From: Gymnogyps californianus
Lineage: Eukaryota; Chordata; Aves; Accipitriformes; Cathartidae
DNA: 64,000 bases
Direction of reading: 5' to 3'
NCBI RefSeq assembly: GCF_018139145.2
Contig: NC_059471.1
Location: 84,404,520-84,468,519, forward strand
Below are positions 13,291-24,800 of the stretch, one piece after another; position 1 is the stretch's first letter; each line of letters opens with the position of its first letter. A program made the position numbers and the translations under genes. The notes beneath the pieces were generated by a model. The model worked only from the letters and a program-made list of their open reading frames with translations. It was not told the origin of the DNA and did not search any database.

Positions 13291-16200
13291 AACTTAGGAG
13301 GCAAATCATTGCCCTTATCTGAGATCTGCTCTCCTTTTCTTGTGAGAGAAGATAACAGAAAGCAAATCAGATGCTAGATGTAGAGAAAAACAATTTGTTC
13401 AGAGTAATCGTTATTGAATGCCTCTATATTACCTGATTTTCTTTCTGAAACATCCCTCAAGTACAATACAAAGATGGTAAATGGTAATATTACATTGCTG
13501 TGTTTCTCCAGTACATTTCTTGGTGATTTTTGCCAGCTAGCTTTGGTATCATTTGTTTAGGGAAAAAAATTTAAACAGCCTTGTTGACAATGAGTTTTAC
13601 CTTTTTTTTTCCTCTAAAATATGTATTTGATGCTGTGTTGTTTCACTTGTTCCCATCTCCCAGAGTAAAATTTTTATTATTAATAATAAGAATATTTCCA
13701 TTTTTGTCTGTTTTTCTGTTAGGTGGGGAATTGTCCTCTCCCATGACTACTAAGATGGGGAAAAAAAAAAGTACATCTTCAGTACATCTTTCCTTATAAA
13801 AGGGAGAGAATAGCATGCATTCAGCAATAATTTATTGCACCAGCTGCTTGTCAGTGACAACACTGAAAGAAAACAATGTTCCAAGACCAGGAGCCCACAG
13901 GAGGGTACTGGGATGTAGCAGGGAAGGGAGTGAAACTGGGGGTGAAACCATTAGCACTGCTCAGCCCAGGGAAAGAGCTACAAGGGCTGGCAGGTCCTGA
14001 ATGCTGGTTCTGTGTGCCAGGGGCCAGGAGGGAAGATTTAGTCATCTTAAATCAGCACCTACACATGCTTGTGAAGTGATACAGCTAAGGGCTGATGCTC
14101 ACAATCTGAGGTCTCAACATAGATCTTATGGCCTTTAGCATTCCTGTGTAGCCTTGCCAGAGTTAATGTTTGAATAAACACTCAGGCTGACTCTGCCCAG
14201 ATTTCACCTACCAAATAAAGGCTTTTAAATTGGTACTGAGGTAACCCCTAATGGTCCCAGTGGAGTTCAGCGCTCTCTGTCAGTAGGTCCTGAAAAAATG
14301 TGTTAGTAGGATGGGTTTGTAGCCTTGAGGTTGGTGTTACAGGCCTGAGGCTACCTGTTTTGCAGTGTGTGTGCTGTCCTGTGCTCTGCTCTCCTCAGCT
14401 GTTTCTCCAGGGAAGTACTTCCACATCCCTGCTAACGGCCAGTAACTGCAGGGAAGTGCTGGCTCGGCTGAGAGCCGAGAGCAGGAGACATACGCCTTCC
14501 AGGAACTTTTGACCCAAGTGCCATGCTATAGAGTGCCTGGCTATAAAGTGCTTTTCAGGAAGAATTAGGAAACCGAGGACAAGCGTGGGCTATATGCACT
14601 TTCCTTGCCCTTTCTAATGCTGCTGTCCCCAACCTCCTTGCACCCAGCTTCTTTTTTTTTTTTCTCTTACTCTGGAAAACAGATTGCATGGAAGAAGACC
14701 GTCTTCTTTTTCAGCTCCAGCCCAGACTTTTAATCTGGCTTCCTCCCCTTCCACTGCTCTGAAATTTCTTGCACAAAAGTCTATAATTCTTTCTTTTTAG
14801 CCTAATCTAGCCTAAACTGTGCCACTAGCCTCACCTTCCTTGGCCAGGTAGATGAGGATGATATATTTGATTATACACTTAACCCAAAATCTTGACTTCC
14901 CCTGCTTTCCTCAGCTGCCCTCTCTTTTTCTGCCCACTTTTTCCCTTCTGCAGGATCTTTGATGGCTTCTTTTCATCTCCCCTCCACTGTTTGTGGGATA
15001 TTGGGATGCTCTTCCCTTTGTACCCTTCTTTGCCCCTCCGAGCTGTCCCCATCCACAAACTTATGTCTTCTGTTCATGCAGATGACTTTCAAATCTCTGT
15101 GACTTTGCCTCCATCTGTCAGGATGGGAATCTTGTTCTGCAATGTTTCCTTGGGAATGATCAGTTGCCAGCAGGAGCTCGGCATGGTTAAAAGAGATGTT
15201 AATATTTTCTTTGCACCAAGGTGGCAGCACTTTTCTTGATTGCTTATCACTCAAGCCCACTTTCTACTTGTTCCTCTCTCTGCATCCTCAGGTCTTTCTG
15301 TCTTGCATGGGTGGTTCTGTATCAAGTATGTATGTGGGGTGTAGCTTTTCCTATTCATTTTATAGCTAAGGTTTCTTGCCCAGATGCTCACTATCCTGTA
15401 TCTTGCCTGCTACGGCATTCTTTCCTCTCAAAAAATGCAGTGTTGCTCCTCTAATCCGTGCAGAGGGCTGCTGCCAAGGTCTTCTCCCTTGCAGTCAGCT
15501 CACACCAGCACTCTTTGTGCATCTTTTCCAAATGCCCCCTCCTTGAGAGCATCTCACACAGGCAGCTCGCTTCATTCTCAAGTCCCTTTTCATCTCTTGT
15601 TTGCCAGGCACAGGCTGGTTCCTTGCTCCTGCTGACCCACCATGCAACCTTACTCTCTCACTTGCTGCATTTTCAGATGCTGTTATGCTTTTGACTGTGT
15701 TACTCTTCAAGCCTGGCAGGAGATTCCTGTAAATAAATATCTGTACGGTCTCTCCTTCAAATACTTCCTTCTCTGTGAGCTCGCATCCTAGGTGTTAAGC
15801 AGTTCAGATGTCCCTTCCAGCTGTGTCAGTTTTTGATGACTGTGTGTCATGATGAGATGCTGGGAGTGAGTAGGGGATTTATGAAGTTCAATAACAAACT
15901 GAAGGAGTTGTCTAATTTAGGATGAATAAGCTATTTTCAAAGGCACAGTGGGAGTGCTTCACATTGTGTGGCCTGCATCTTCATTTGCAGTACAGGCTGT
16001 GCATCAGCAAGGCTGCTCAATGAAGGAGAAAACTTGACAATGCTTCATTTCCATTTTTACACATGCAAGAAACCAGCACATAGTATCCACTCAGGGGACT
16101 TTTACACTGTGAGTTATATTCAGTTCCCTTGCCAGCCCCTCTGACCTCCAGTCATGCAGGTATGAGCCCAGATGACTGCTCAAAAAAAATACATGTATTT

Positions 16201-19091
16201 TAATGTAATTAACTGTCAGTAAAGCTCTGCTGTAAATCAGATCCCTGGAATGGACTGGGTTAGAAAATTACCCTTTTGTGAACTGTTATTGTTAACTTTG
16301 GTGACTGAAACAGAGTGGTGAACTGAGACATGGAGTGTGATGTGAGCAGGTAGGGGTGACAGCAATAAAAATGAAGAATTTGCTTGAAAAGATTATAGGC
16401 AGGATGCTTTCCACCACTTTGTTCCCTCTGGGAGATGAACAGTTTGCAGAAGGAGAATATTTGGTAAATCAGCAGATGTTGCACTCCACAAGCTCAGCAA
16501 GGAGGAATCCCTGGTTCACTGGCTCCTAGCCCCAGTAATCCAGTTATCAGGGAAACAGTGGAGCCCTGAGCGCAGGGACTTCTCTCCTGACACTTGGCTG
16601 TAGAAGGGAGTTTCTCCATCTCCTGTGAGGAGATACACAAGAGGCCACTACAAAGGAAAGTCATATTTTGGCAAGATAACAAATGTGACACCCTTGGCAA
16701 AGAGCCATGCTCTCCGGGAGATGATCCCCATCGCCCCCCGCCCCTGGGTGCTGGAGGTGCCTGGTGTGGAGGCTGCTGCATGGGCTGCCCGCCCCGGTGC
16801 AGCCGACGTGCTCCTGCCCTCCGAGGTGGTGGCTGTGCCAGCCTCGGCCAGCCTCAGGGTCTGCAGGTGGCCGCAGTGGCGTCCTCTGGCTCCCATCACC
16901 AGAGCATCTCCCATGGGACCTCGCAGGGGCTCAGAAACCCCCTGTTGCACTAGATTTTCAAAAGAAGTCCATTTAGGTACATAGAATAAATGATCAGTGT
17001 CTTTCAAAAGACCTCGGTACACTGGGTGTTTGGGCTCTTTGAAAATCTGCCTGTAGCTGTCACTGTGGCAGCTGCAGCTCTCCAAGCGCCTTTGAAAAAT
17101 GGGTCCTCATGTACTTTTCTCAATGCAGATTGCATTTGTTCGATACTCTGGCTCCATTTCTGGGTGGTGAGCTCATGAGCAGTGTAGGAGCCTAAATTTC
17201 TTTACCTTTCAGATAGGCTTAACTGCTTTTGAGAATTTTACCCATCGAGCTCTTTTACAAATCTTCCCGATTGTGCACAATTAAGGAGTAAGAAGATTGT
17301 CTCTTTGCAACTGTCATTTAGAGGATGGATAAAGGTTGAGAGCTGAAAAAAACATCTATTGAAAGTATTTGTGGAATCTCTCATTGTCCAACAGAAAACC
17401 ATTATAATGCAGGACCAGGCTTGGGAGATCTGCATTATTCTATTCACAACTCTGCCAACAGCCTTTTAAGTAACTTTGTGCCAGTCACTTCTTTTTTTGT
17501 GTGTGCATGAAGGTTACTCCACTGGTAAAATATGGATATTGATGCTTACCTTCCTTTGGAGAGAGTCCTGGGAGCTTGAAATGAACACTACAGCAGAGGT
17601 GGCTATGGTCATACAAATGTCCAGACATTGTGCCTGCTCAGGGAAGATAAATGCTGGAGTGACAAGATGAAAAAGGTACACCATTTATAATAAGCAAAAC
17701 CTCTCATATGCAATTTATGACAAGACAAAAACATCTCTGTGAAACATTCTCAACATTTCTAAGTTACTTCTGGGGAACGTCTGCAGGCTAGGCAATTGTG
17801 AATAGAACCTGTGTCCTTCATGTTGGTAGTAGTCATGTGCCCTGAAACAGGCTATTACATCTAACATAAATAATGAATGTTTTTATAATCTAAACTAAGT
17901 TTCAAGCTTCACAGGATCTGGGGTTTTCTTTTTCCTTTTCTGCATTTGTCTTTTCAATTTCTCATTCTCTGTGGCCAAAAGAGGTTGTCCTAAAACCTGA
18001 AGCCTGGGCTTGTCAGAACCAAAAATTAGAAAGCTGTAGCTGTAGACTTGAAGTGCTTCCTGGAACGAAATATCAGCCTTGCAAAGGTAAAGGCAAAGTG
18101 AATACTTCCAGAGGTCATGAGAGCCCCTTCTGTCACTGATGAAGACACCTGGGACATGGTGATCTGCCTACATTCACCTCAAAAGAAGAGCGATCAACAC
18201 CACCGTCTGCTGGAAGATAAGTGATTCCAGCATTACTTCCCTTCCCTCGCTTTGCTCACCCCACATAGTTTGCTATGTAACAGTATGAGTGATTTCAGGT
18301 AGAAGAGTTTAAGTGGTGGTGAATGATGACTTAGGGGTTCTATTAGAGGGTTTTTGGCAAAGAGACTATTTTGTTGTCCATCTGGAAGAATAAAGGCTCA
18401 TGATGAGAGCGAGAGCTATTATGTCTCTGAGCGGTGGGTTTACAAATCCCAAAGTCACCAAGCCATTTGAATGGCAACGGACGACAGGAGGTCTCTGGTC
18501 TCACCTCCTACTCCGAGCAGGTCACTGCCAACTGCTGACCAGGCTGCTGGGCACGGGTGCCCATCAGGATTACACCAAGTGGCTGCTCCCACTTCTTCCT
18601 CTCTCTTCCAGCAATGTCCTTTCCGCTTTATCCCAAAGCTCAGAAAGCAAAGAGGGGGAAGCATGCATCCCTTTGTCATGCAGCCCCTCTGACCAGACTC
18701 CCAAATCTCCTGGGCGAAGTTCTGGGAGAGGTGTCCCACCATGCGAAGTGGCTGGGCTGCTTCAGTAGCTCCATGGTGCCTCTCCGTGCCTTCAGTACAT
18801 CCTGCTGTGCCGAACACAGCGCTGCCTCCAGCTGGCCTCTACCCAACCTGGCAGCCTTGCGCAGAGCTGGCCCTGACCCACCAAAGCTCTTTCACCTGTG
18901 CACCCTGATCAGACAGTGCACAGTAGCTCTGCGTCCTCTGCCTTAATGGTGGCAACCTCAGGTCTATTTTTAAAAGCAGGCTTTTGCCTGAAAGGAGTAG
19001 CAGAAAATTTGGCTTCTCCTCTGTTCCCTCGAGCTTTCAGCACAGCACTCTCTTGGGTGTTTGGCTTAAAAAAAAAATGTAAGTAGCCCTA
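13291..19091. other. Intergenic DNA between the CpG island and the second LTR
   Basis: No gene recognised. It includes a pyrimidine-rich stretch near 14.88-15.7 kb (long C/T tracts on the + strand) and a GC-rich patch at about 16.73-16.95 kb where three frames are open at once. These frames start on non-ATG codons or lack family resemblance. The remainder is AT-rich non-coding sequence. Confidence 0.55.
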
Positions 19092-19671
19092 TGTCGTGGT
19101 TTAACCAAAGCTGGGAACTAACCACCACACAGCCACTCGCTCACTCCCTCCTGCTGGGATGGGGGAGAGAATCGGAAGAGTAAAAGTGAAAAAACTTGTG
19201 GGCTGAGATAAAGACAGTTTAATAGGTAAAGCAAAAGATGCACATGCAAGGAATTCATTGATCACTTCCCACCGGCAGGCAGGTGTTCAGCCATCTCCAG
19301 GAAAGCAGGGCTCCATCACGCATAACAGTTACTTGGGAAGACAAACGCCATCACTCCGAACGTCCCCCCCTTCCTTCTTCTTCCCCCAGCTTTATATGCT
19401 GAGCGTGACGTCATATGGTACGGAATATCCCTTTGGTCAGCTGGGGTCAGCTGTCCTCGCTGTGTCCCCTCCCAGCTTCTTGTGCACCCCCACCCTCCTC
19501 ACTGGTGGGGTGGGGTGAGAGCAGAAAAGGCCTTGACTCTGTGTAAGCACTGCTCAGCAATAACAAAATCATCCCTGTGTTATCAACACTGTTTCCAGCA
19601 CAAATCCAAAACATAGCCCCATACTAGCTACTATGAAGAAAATTAACTCTATCCCAGCCAAAACCAGCACA
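19092..19671 (-). mobile_element. Solo LTR, avian ERVL-like, with intact target-site duplication
   Basis: A 580-bp solo LTR in reverse orientation, related to the one at 4018-4596. On the + strand it begins TGTCGTGGTTTAACC and ends CCAAAACCAGCACA, the two inverted termini. It is flanked by a perfect 5-bp duplication, CCCTA at 19087-19091 and at 19672-19676, which fixes both boundaries. Read on the - strand it has a TATA-like box (CATATAAA, at 19391-19398) and, upstream of it, a palindromic CRE octamer TGACGTCA at 19406-19413. No internal retroviral genes remain. The LTR promoter would transcribe away from GRPR, whose start codon is 1.7 kb downstream on the + strand. Subfamily name not assigned. 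Confidence 0.95.
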
Positions 19672-20690
19672 CCCTACTTAAAATTAAGGGTACACATAAG
19701 TCCTTTGTTGACTTAGATAGAACAGCGGCAAAGCAGCTGAAAACACTGACCCGGGTCACAAGAATGAGGCAGAAAAACAGCTACTGAAGTCTTCTGCTCA
19801 GAATCCCACCCTGGGACATGGCTCCCGAGTGCCTGGAGATTTTCCAGATCGTGTCCTGAAATGCTTCCTTTATCTAGAAACCAGTGATCACACTTTAATG
19901 CCCAATTTGAATCACCTCCCCCTCTCGCTTCCAAGTAATTCTAGCAGTTGGTAAAACATTCTTTTGCCTGTAAAAATTAGCAGTTGCAAGGGGAAATGTA
20001 AATTACAGCTTCATTTACTTCTGCAGGCTGGTTTCCAAATTAACTGTATTTCTCCGCAGTCCAGAAAGTCCTTGTATATAATCATAAATAGCCTGTTATA
20101 AAGCAGTAAGGCGTCAGTAATAGTTATACCTTAATTAAGCTCTAAGAAAGAGCATTTTCAGACTGTTGTAAGCCAAGCAAGTATCTCTCTGCTGCGTCTA
20201 AACATGCATTACCTATAGATGCCAGTATGATGGGTACCTCATAAATAGAAATGATCGCATTTAACAATAAACTTTGTCCCTCGTTATTGTTACCTCCAAA
20301 TTAAAACATTAACAAAAAATGTGCAGAGTTCAAGGCTTCCTTGGTTAACTGCAGGTGCATAGTGCTAACAGTCATTTGCCTACCTTAACTACGATGTCGA
20401 TTTTATCTTAATTGGCTTTATTCAGTTCATTTGCCCCGGGGGATGAATTTGGCTTCATATCATTATTGTCTTTCTTCGGAACAATTGAATACCGGAGCGC
20501 AAACAAAGTATGTGTGCTCTTATTTAAGAAGGTGCGATTGCTTTTCTGATCCCGTTATTTGCAGTATGAAATAAACTAATTTTTTTTCTCTTTTTTTTTT
20601 TTTTTTTTGACGAGGCAGCGAACCTCACCTCACGAGCTACAAATGAGCAGACTTCCCCCCCGCCCGGTCTAAAGAGTTAACGGTGATTTT
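19672..20690. other. GRPR distal 5' flank
   Basis: AT-rich sequence without coding features. It lacks obvious repeats apart from the T-rich tract at 20580-20608 and has a complex, non-repetitive texture (about 19980-20570) with several TTAATTAA- and AACAAA-like motifs. This would suit a conserved regulatory sequence, but only cross-species alignment could show that. Confidence 0.4.
20580..20608. repeat. T-rich tract upstream of GRPR
   Basis: Eight T (20580-20587), then CTC, then eighteen T (20591-20608). This simple tract lies about 0.8 kb before the GRPR start codon and may be length-variable between individuals. Confidence 0.85.
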
Positions 20691-21398
20691 GATGTGTTTT
20701 TTATTTCCCCTTCCACCCAGACAGTGATGAGATTGTCCAGTAGGTGGCTGGCATTCTCCGGCGCTCGCCGGCGGCTCCCCGGGAATTACCGCAGTCACTT
20801 AATCAAGCCTGCTCTCATCATGGGAAGCAGGGGAAGAATTGACGTCCAGAAGATCCTGCCTATGGGATCCGAGCCGTCGGCGGAGCCCTGCTTTTTCCTC
20901 ACTTTAAATCCAGCTGGCGAGCGCAGGTGCTGAAAGCCGGGAGAGATTGGCAATGCAGCGTGACAGCAACTACCAAAAGTTCTTGCTTTTTGCAGTTCCC
21001 TTTTTTCGGACTCGGTTCTGCTCGGCAGACCTGAAGCTGGGAATTTAACGAGCCTCCGTTTTGAAAATGCCTCCCACTTACTGGTCTTTGAATTTGATAA
21101 ATGGCCTTCCAGAGCTGAGGAATACCTAACAGCGAGACAAGTCAATGAGGAAAAGGCAAGTTTCAGGATTCAAACTGTGCTAAAAGATGTTCTCCTGTCA
21201 CCTTATGGAAACAGTACTGTTGAGCAAGCTGCAGTTGCTTTTTGGTTTGTTTATTGTCAAGATGTGTCACAAAGTGATATGACTTTTAAACTCTTCTGAC
21301 TGTTTAAAGCCAGCAAGGAGCAGCAAAATTAAAGCAAGCAATTTATTTGAGGATTTTCAAAGAAGAAAGCTGTCTTCTGAGAAGAGCAAAGTAGGACA
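20691..21398 (+). promoter_or_regulatory. GRPR: GRPR proximal 5' region: probable promoter and 5' UTR
   Basis: This is the 700 bp immediately before the GRPR start codon. A small CpG-rich cluster (about 16 CpG between 20748 and 20945) stands out from AT-rich surroundings and contains a CRE-like octamer TGACGTCC at 20840-20847. No clear TATA box was found. A pyrimidine tract ending in CAG at 20720 resembles a splice acceptor, so part of this region could be a downstream portion of an alternative 5' exon. The start codon at 21399 has a favourable context, A at -3 and G at +4. The transcription start cannot be placed from sequence alone. Confidence 0.5.
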
Positions 21399-21817
21399 AT
21401 GGCATCTGGAGAGTGCCTTCTGCTAGACCTGGAAACAGATAACTTCATTCTCTACAACATCTCTGTCAACCACAGTGCAAACCTCTCCCTCCTCAGTGAT
21501 GACTGGTTCTACCCAGCATTCCTCTACGCCATCCCCACGATCTACGGGATCATCATTTTGATAGGCCTTATTGGCAATATCACTTTGATTAAGATCTTCT
21601 GTACTGTGAAATCCATGAGAAATGTCCCCAATTTGTTCATCTCCAGTTTGGCTCTGGGAGACCTGCTGCTTTTAGTGACTTGTGTGCCCGTGGATGCCAG
21701 CAGATACCTTGCTGATGAGTGGCTGTTCGGCAGAACTGGATGCAAACTTATCCCCTTCATACAGCTCACCTCTGTAGGGGTGTCAGTCTTTACTCTCACT
21801 GCTCTCTCAGCTGACAG
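21399..21817 (+). CDS. GRPR: GRPR coding exon 1 (N terminus to TM3)
   Basis: First coding exon of the gastrin-releasing peptide receptor (bombesin receptor BB2), a class A GPCR of the plasma membrane. In mammals it binds GRP and signals mainly through Gq/11, phospholipase C and calcium. The exon encodes residues 1-139 and two bases of codon 140. Visible features: extracellular N terminus with three N-glycosylation sequons (N20-I-S, N24-H-S, N28-L-S); TM1 about 40-65 with G59-N60; TM2 about 77-99 with the LALGD motif (D88); C115, the expected disulfide partner of C198; TM3 with the ligand residue Q122; and D139 of the DRY motif. The donor is CAG|GTAAGC and the intron is phase 2. ATG 21399 is chosen because it matches the length of the family N terminus and has a strong context. 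Q122 equals human Q121, one of four GRP-affinity determinants, which separates it from NMBR and BRS3. Confidence 0.98.
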
Positions 21818-24800
21818 GTAAGCTGGCTGCTGTAGCCTTGAAAAGAAGTCTGCATAATTCCAACTCCATAAAATGCACGATTATGAATGCATATTTTCAG
21901 GTAACATGTATATTTTTAACCTAATGAGGGAAAAAGATCAACTTCAGTTAATTTCTACTGGTTATGAGCACACAACTCGAGGAGGATGCAGACCGAACAC
22001 AGGATACTTTTTCTAGGCTAAACTAAATGTTTGTGCAGTTTAGCTAATAGTCTAGCTTAATTAAAAGAAAAACAAGAGCAGTTCAAGCTAAAGACCGAGA
22101 GAGAAAATACCGTTGATGAAGCTCTGTTAAAAGATTGCATGTTCATATTTGCCAAAAAGATAATTGATCCATATTTCATGAAGTGTGAAGGCACTGGAGC
22201 AGCAATTTAAAGTACAGTTAGAATCAGTTCTTTCTAGTGGCTTGCTTCCTTAAGGCTAATTACATGTGAGGCAATATTGCATGAAATAAGTTCCAAATAT
22301 TCAAATGAGGATGCCTGAAGCCAGGAATCTCAGTTAGCTATAGCCAGTATATTTCCCTTGATTGAACCATTTGCCCCTTATCCAATCAAAACTGATCTGT
22401 GCTGTTGGTTCAGAAACTTTGTCTTCCAACTATGTTTGGTAAAAATAACATGTAATAGCTATGCTATTTTAGAATATATGAAAATAAGTTTGACTTTAAC
22501 AAATTATATGCTTCTAATAAGCCAGCTGTATTTTAGATTTCTGTGAGGCTTTGGAAAACTGTCTCAGAGCATTCAGATTTAAACTCAAAAGACATTTTAA
22601 TTTGAACATTATTTGGAAGGAAGAAGCCTACCTTTCTGGAAAGGTTTTAAGCGTTTATTAGACTGTTGGCTTTTATAGAAACTCCTGTGTACATCAGAGA
22701 CGCCAGGATATTTTGTTTCTAATTTGGATGCTTCAGAAGAGATTAAGGAATACATTGTCATCACGCTAAAGTTATAAAATCTCACAGAAGTACTAAGATT
22801 TCCAATGAGAAAAATTCAGTTTTGTTTTGTTCAAAACAGACCCGGAGATTGTATTTCTTGGTCACAAAGAAGTGAAACTAGGTTTGCTTTAGGTAGTCCC
22901 TTGCATGCCACTCTGTGTCTCTCCTCCTAACCTACTTTAAAAGATCAGACTATTTTTGTTCAGTTTTCAAGGTAGTTCATACACCTATTTCAATATACAG
23001 TATGTGGTCTCAATGAAAGCAGATGACTCCATACTGTTTCAGAGACAGAATGGTCAATATGTTTATTAACTCCTCCATGTTGGTGTGCGTATAAAAATAG
23101 CACTGTCTGCCCCAATAGCAGATGACAAACAGGCCTATATGTAGACAAAAGTCTTCAAGCAATTTGCTCTAAAAGTGTTGGGAAAATAGGAAAACTGCAC
23201 AAATTCCCTAATAAAGGACCACCTACACTTTTACTCCTGAGTTTCATGTGGTGGCTGGATCCCCCCTGCCTGCTCCGAAGAAAACGTTAGGAAAATAAGT
23301 ATTTCTCCAGGAAACTTATCTTTCCAAAGCTGTAAAGTAAATTGTTTTAAGGGGTGTCAGGAAAAGAAAAAAGCATCATAAAGAAGATTATGTCAGAGAG
23401 TTTTGTTGCTATCTGATCACGTGCCACATGAAGTAAACATTGCAAATGCTTTTACTGAGCAGCACATCAATAGCGTTTTTTGCCTAAAGTGAGCGAACAG
23501 AAAAGAAAACAGCAGCTGTTGGAAGCCTGGGGTTTGGTGACTTTAAATTCTGAACTTCAGCTTTATCTGGATCCTGTTTACCATCGTGCTGCGCTGGTGA
23601 TCAAATGTTACCACACTTATCAATGCCACTTCGCTATAATGGAGACAGGCATGCATGTGGGAGAAGACTTTATGTTTCTACTTCCAAGGGATCATTTTGC
23701 CCTCTTCTAATGCATCTGTTGTCCACTGCAGAAGGAGATAATAACAAAACTTTTACCTTTTTTAGATCTATGAATCTTAAATGCTGTGCATTGAACCACA
23801 AATGGCCCTTATCTATTATGTTTGCTAAAGTTTCTGTTTTGGTATATTAACAGCAGTGCTGGGATAATTTTGTTACAAAATAATACAGTCTATATTTTGT
23901 CAGTTCACAGCCCATTAGTCTATCTTTATTTTCTTAAAACTGTCACCTTGAACTCTAGGCCCCAGTATTAATCATGTCAGTATCATTAGGAAAATAAACT
24001 TAAAACGTACAGGGAAAACTTCCAAGATGCGAGTTGACTGTGACCGGCATGGTGATGCCTGCCTGGGTCTGTGAAGGCACTGGCAGCCCAATACCCTGCT
24101 GTGGCCCCCGGGGCAGGGAGATGCTGAGCCTGGCACCTGGGGTGGTTTCATAGACAACCATTGCCGAGGTCAGACGTGGCGTTGCACAACGTCACGGCAA
24201 CAGATAAGTGGCAGCTCAGCCCTGCAGGGAAACACCTGCAAAAAGACAGAGGCATGACGGTGAGACCAGGGTAACACGAGGACTCAGGAGTCCAGCAGGT
24301 AACGCTGCTCAGGCATGGCTCATCTCACTTGGCTCTTGCTGCCTGAGGTGAGGAGCCACTCCAGGATAGACAGCAAGGTGTCCCCTGGTCCATGGGAACA
24401 GATGCCTCCAGAGGAGACAGGGTAAATTACCATGTCAGGATACCTATCTCTCTCCTTGGGTATAGAGGAAGCCTTGCTGTTTAGCACAGATTAGATGCCC
24501 ATATCTGAGATGGTTAACGTTCAGTGATGTGAACCCTACCTGAGAGGCTCACATGAGGCACGTGAATGTCCCTGTTCTCATGAATCAAAGCCATAGACCA
24601 TGGGAGAGAAAAAACCACCTAAACCATCTGCTGTGAATAGCTCCACACGGCACTGTCTCCAAGGAAAGGGAGATTTGTCAGTGCACCACAGACCTTTTGT
24701 CTGTAATTCATCTGCAAAAAATAATAATATAACCCCTTCACTTCCAGTGTCCTTCCATTGACAAAAGCAAGTGGGAACAACTGCTGGCATTACTGAAGGT

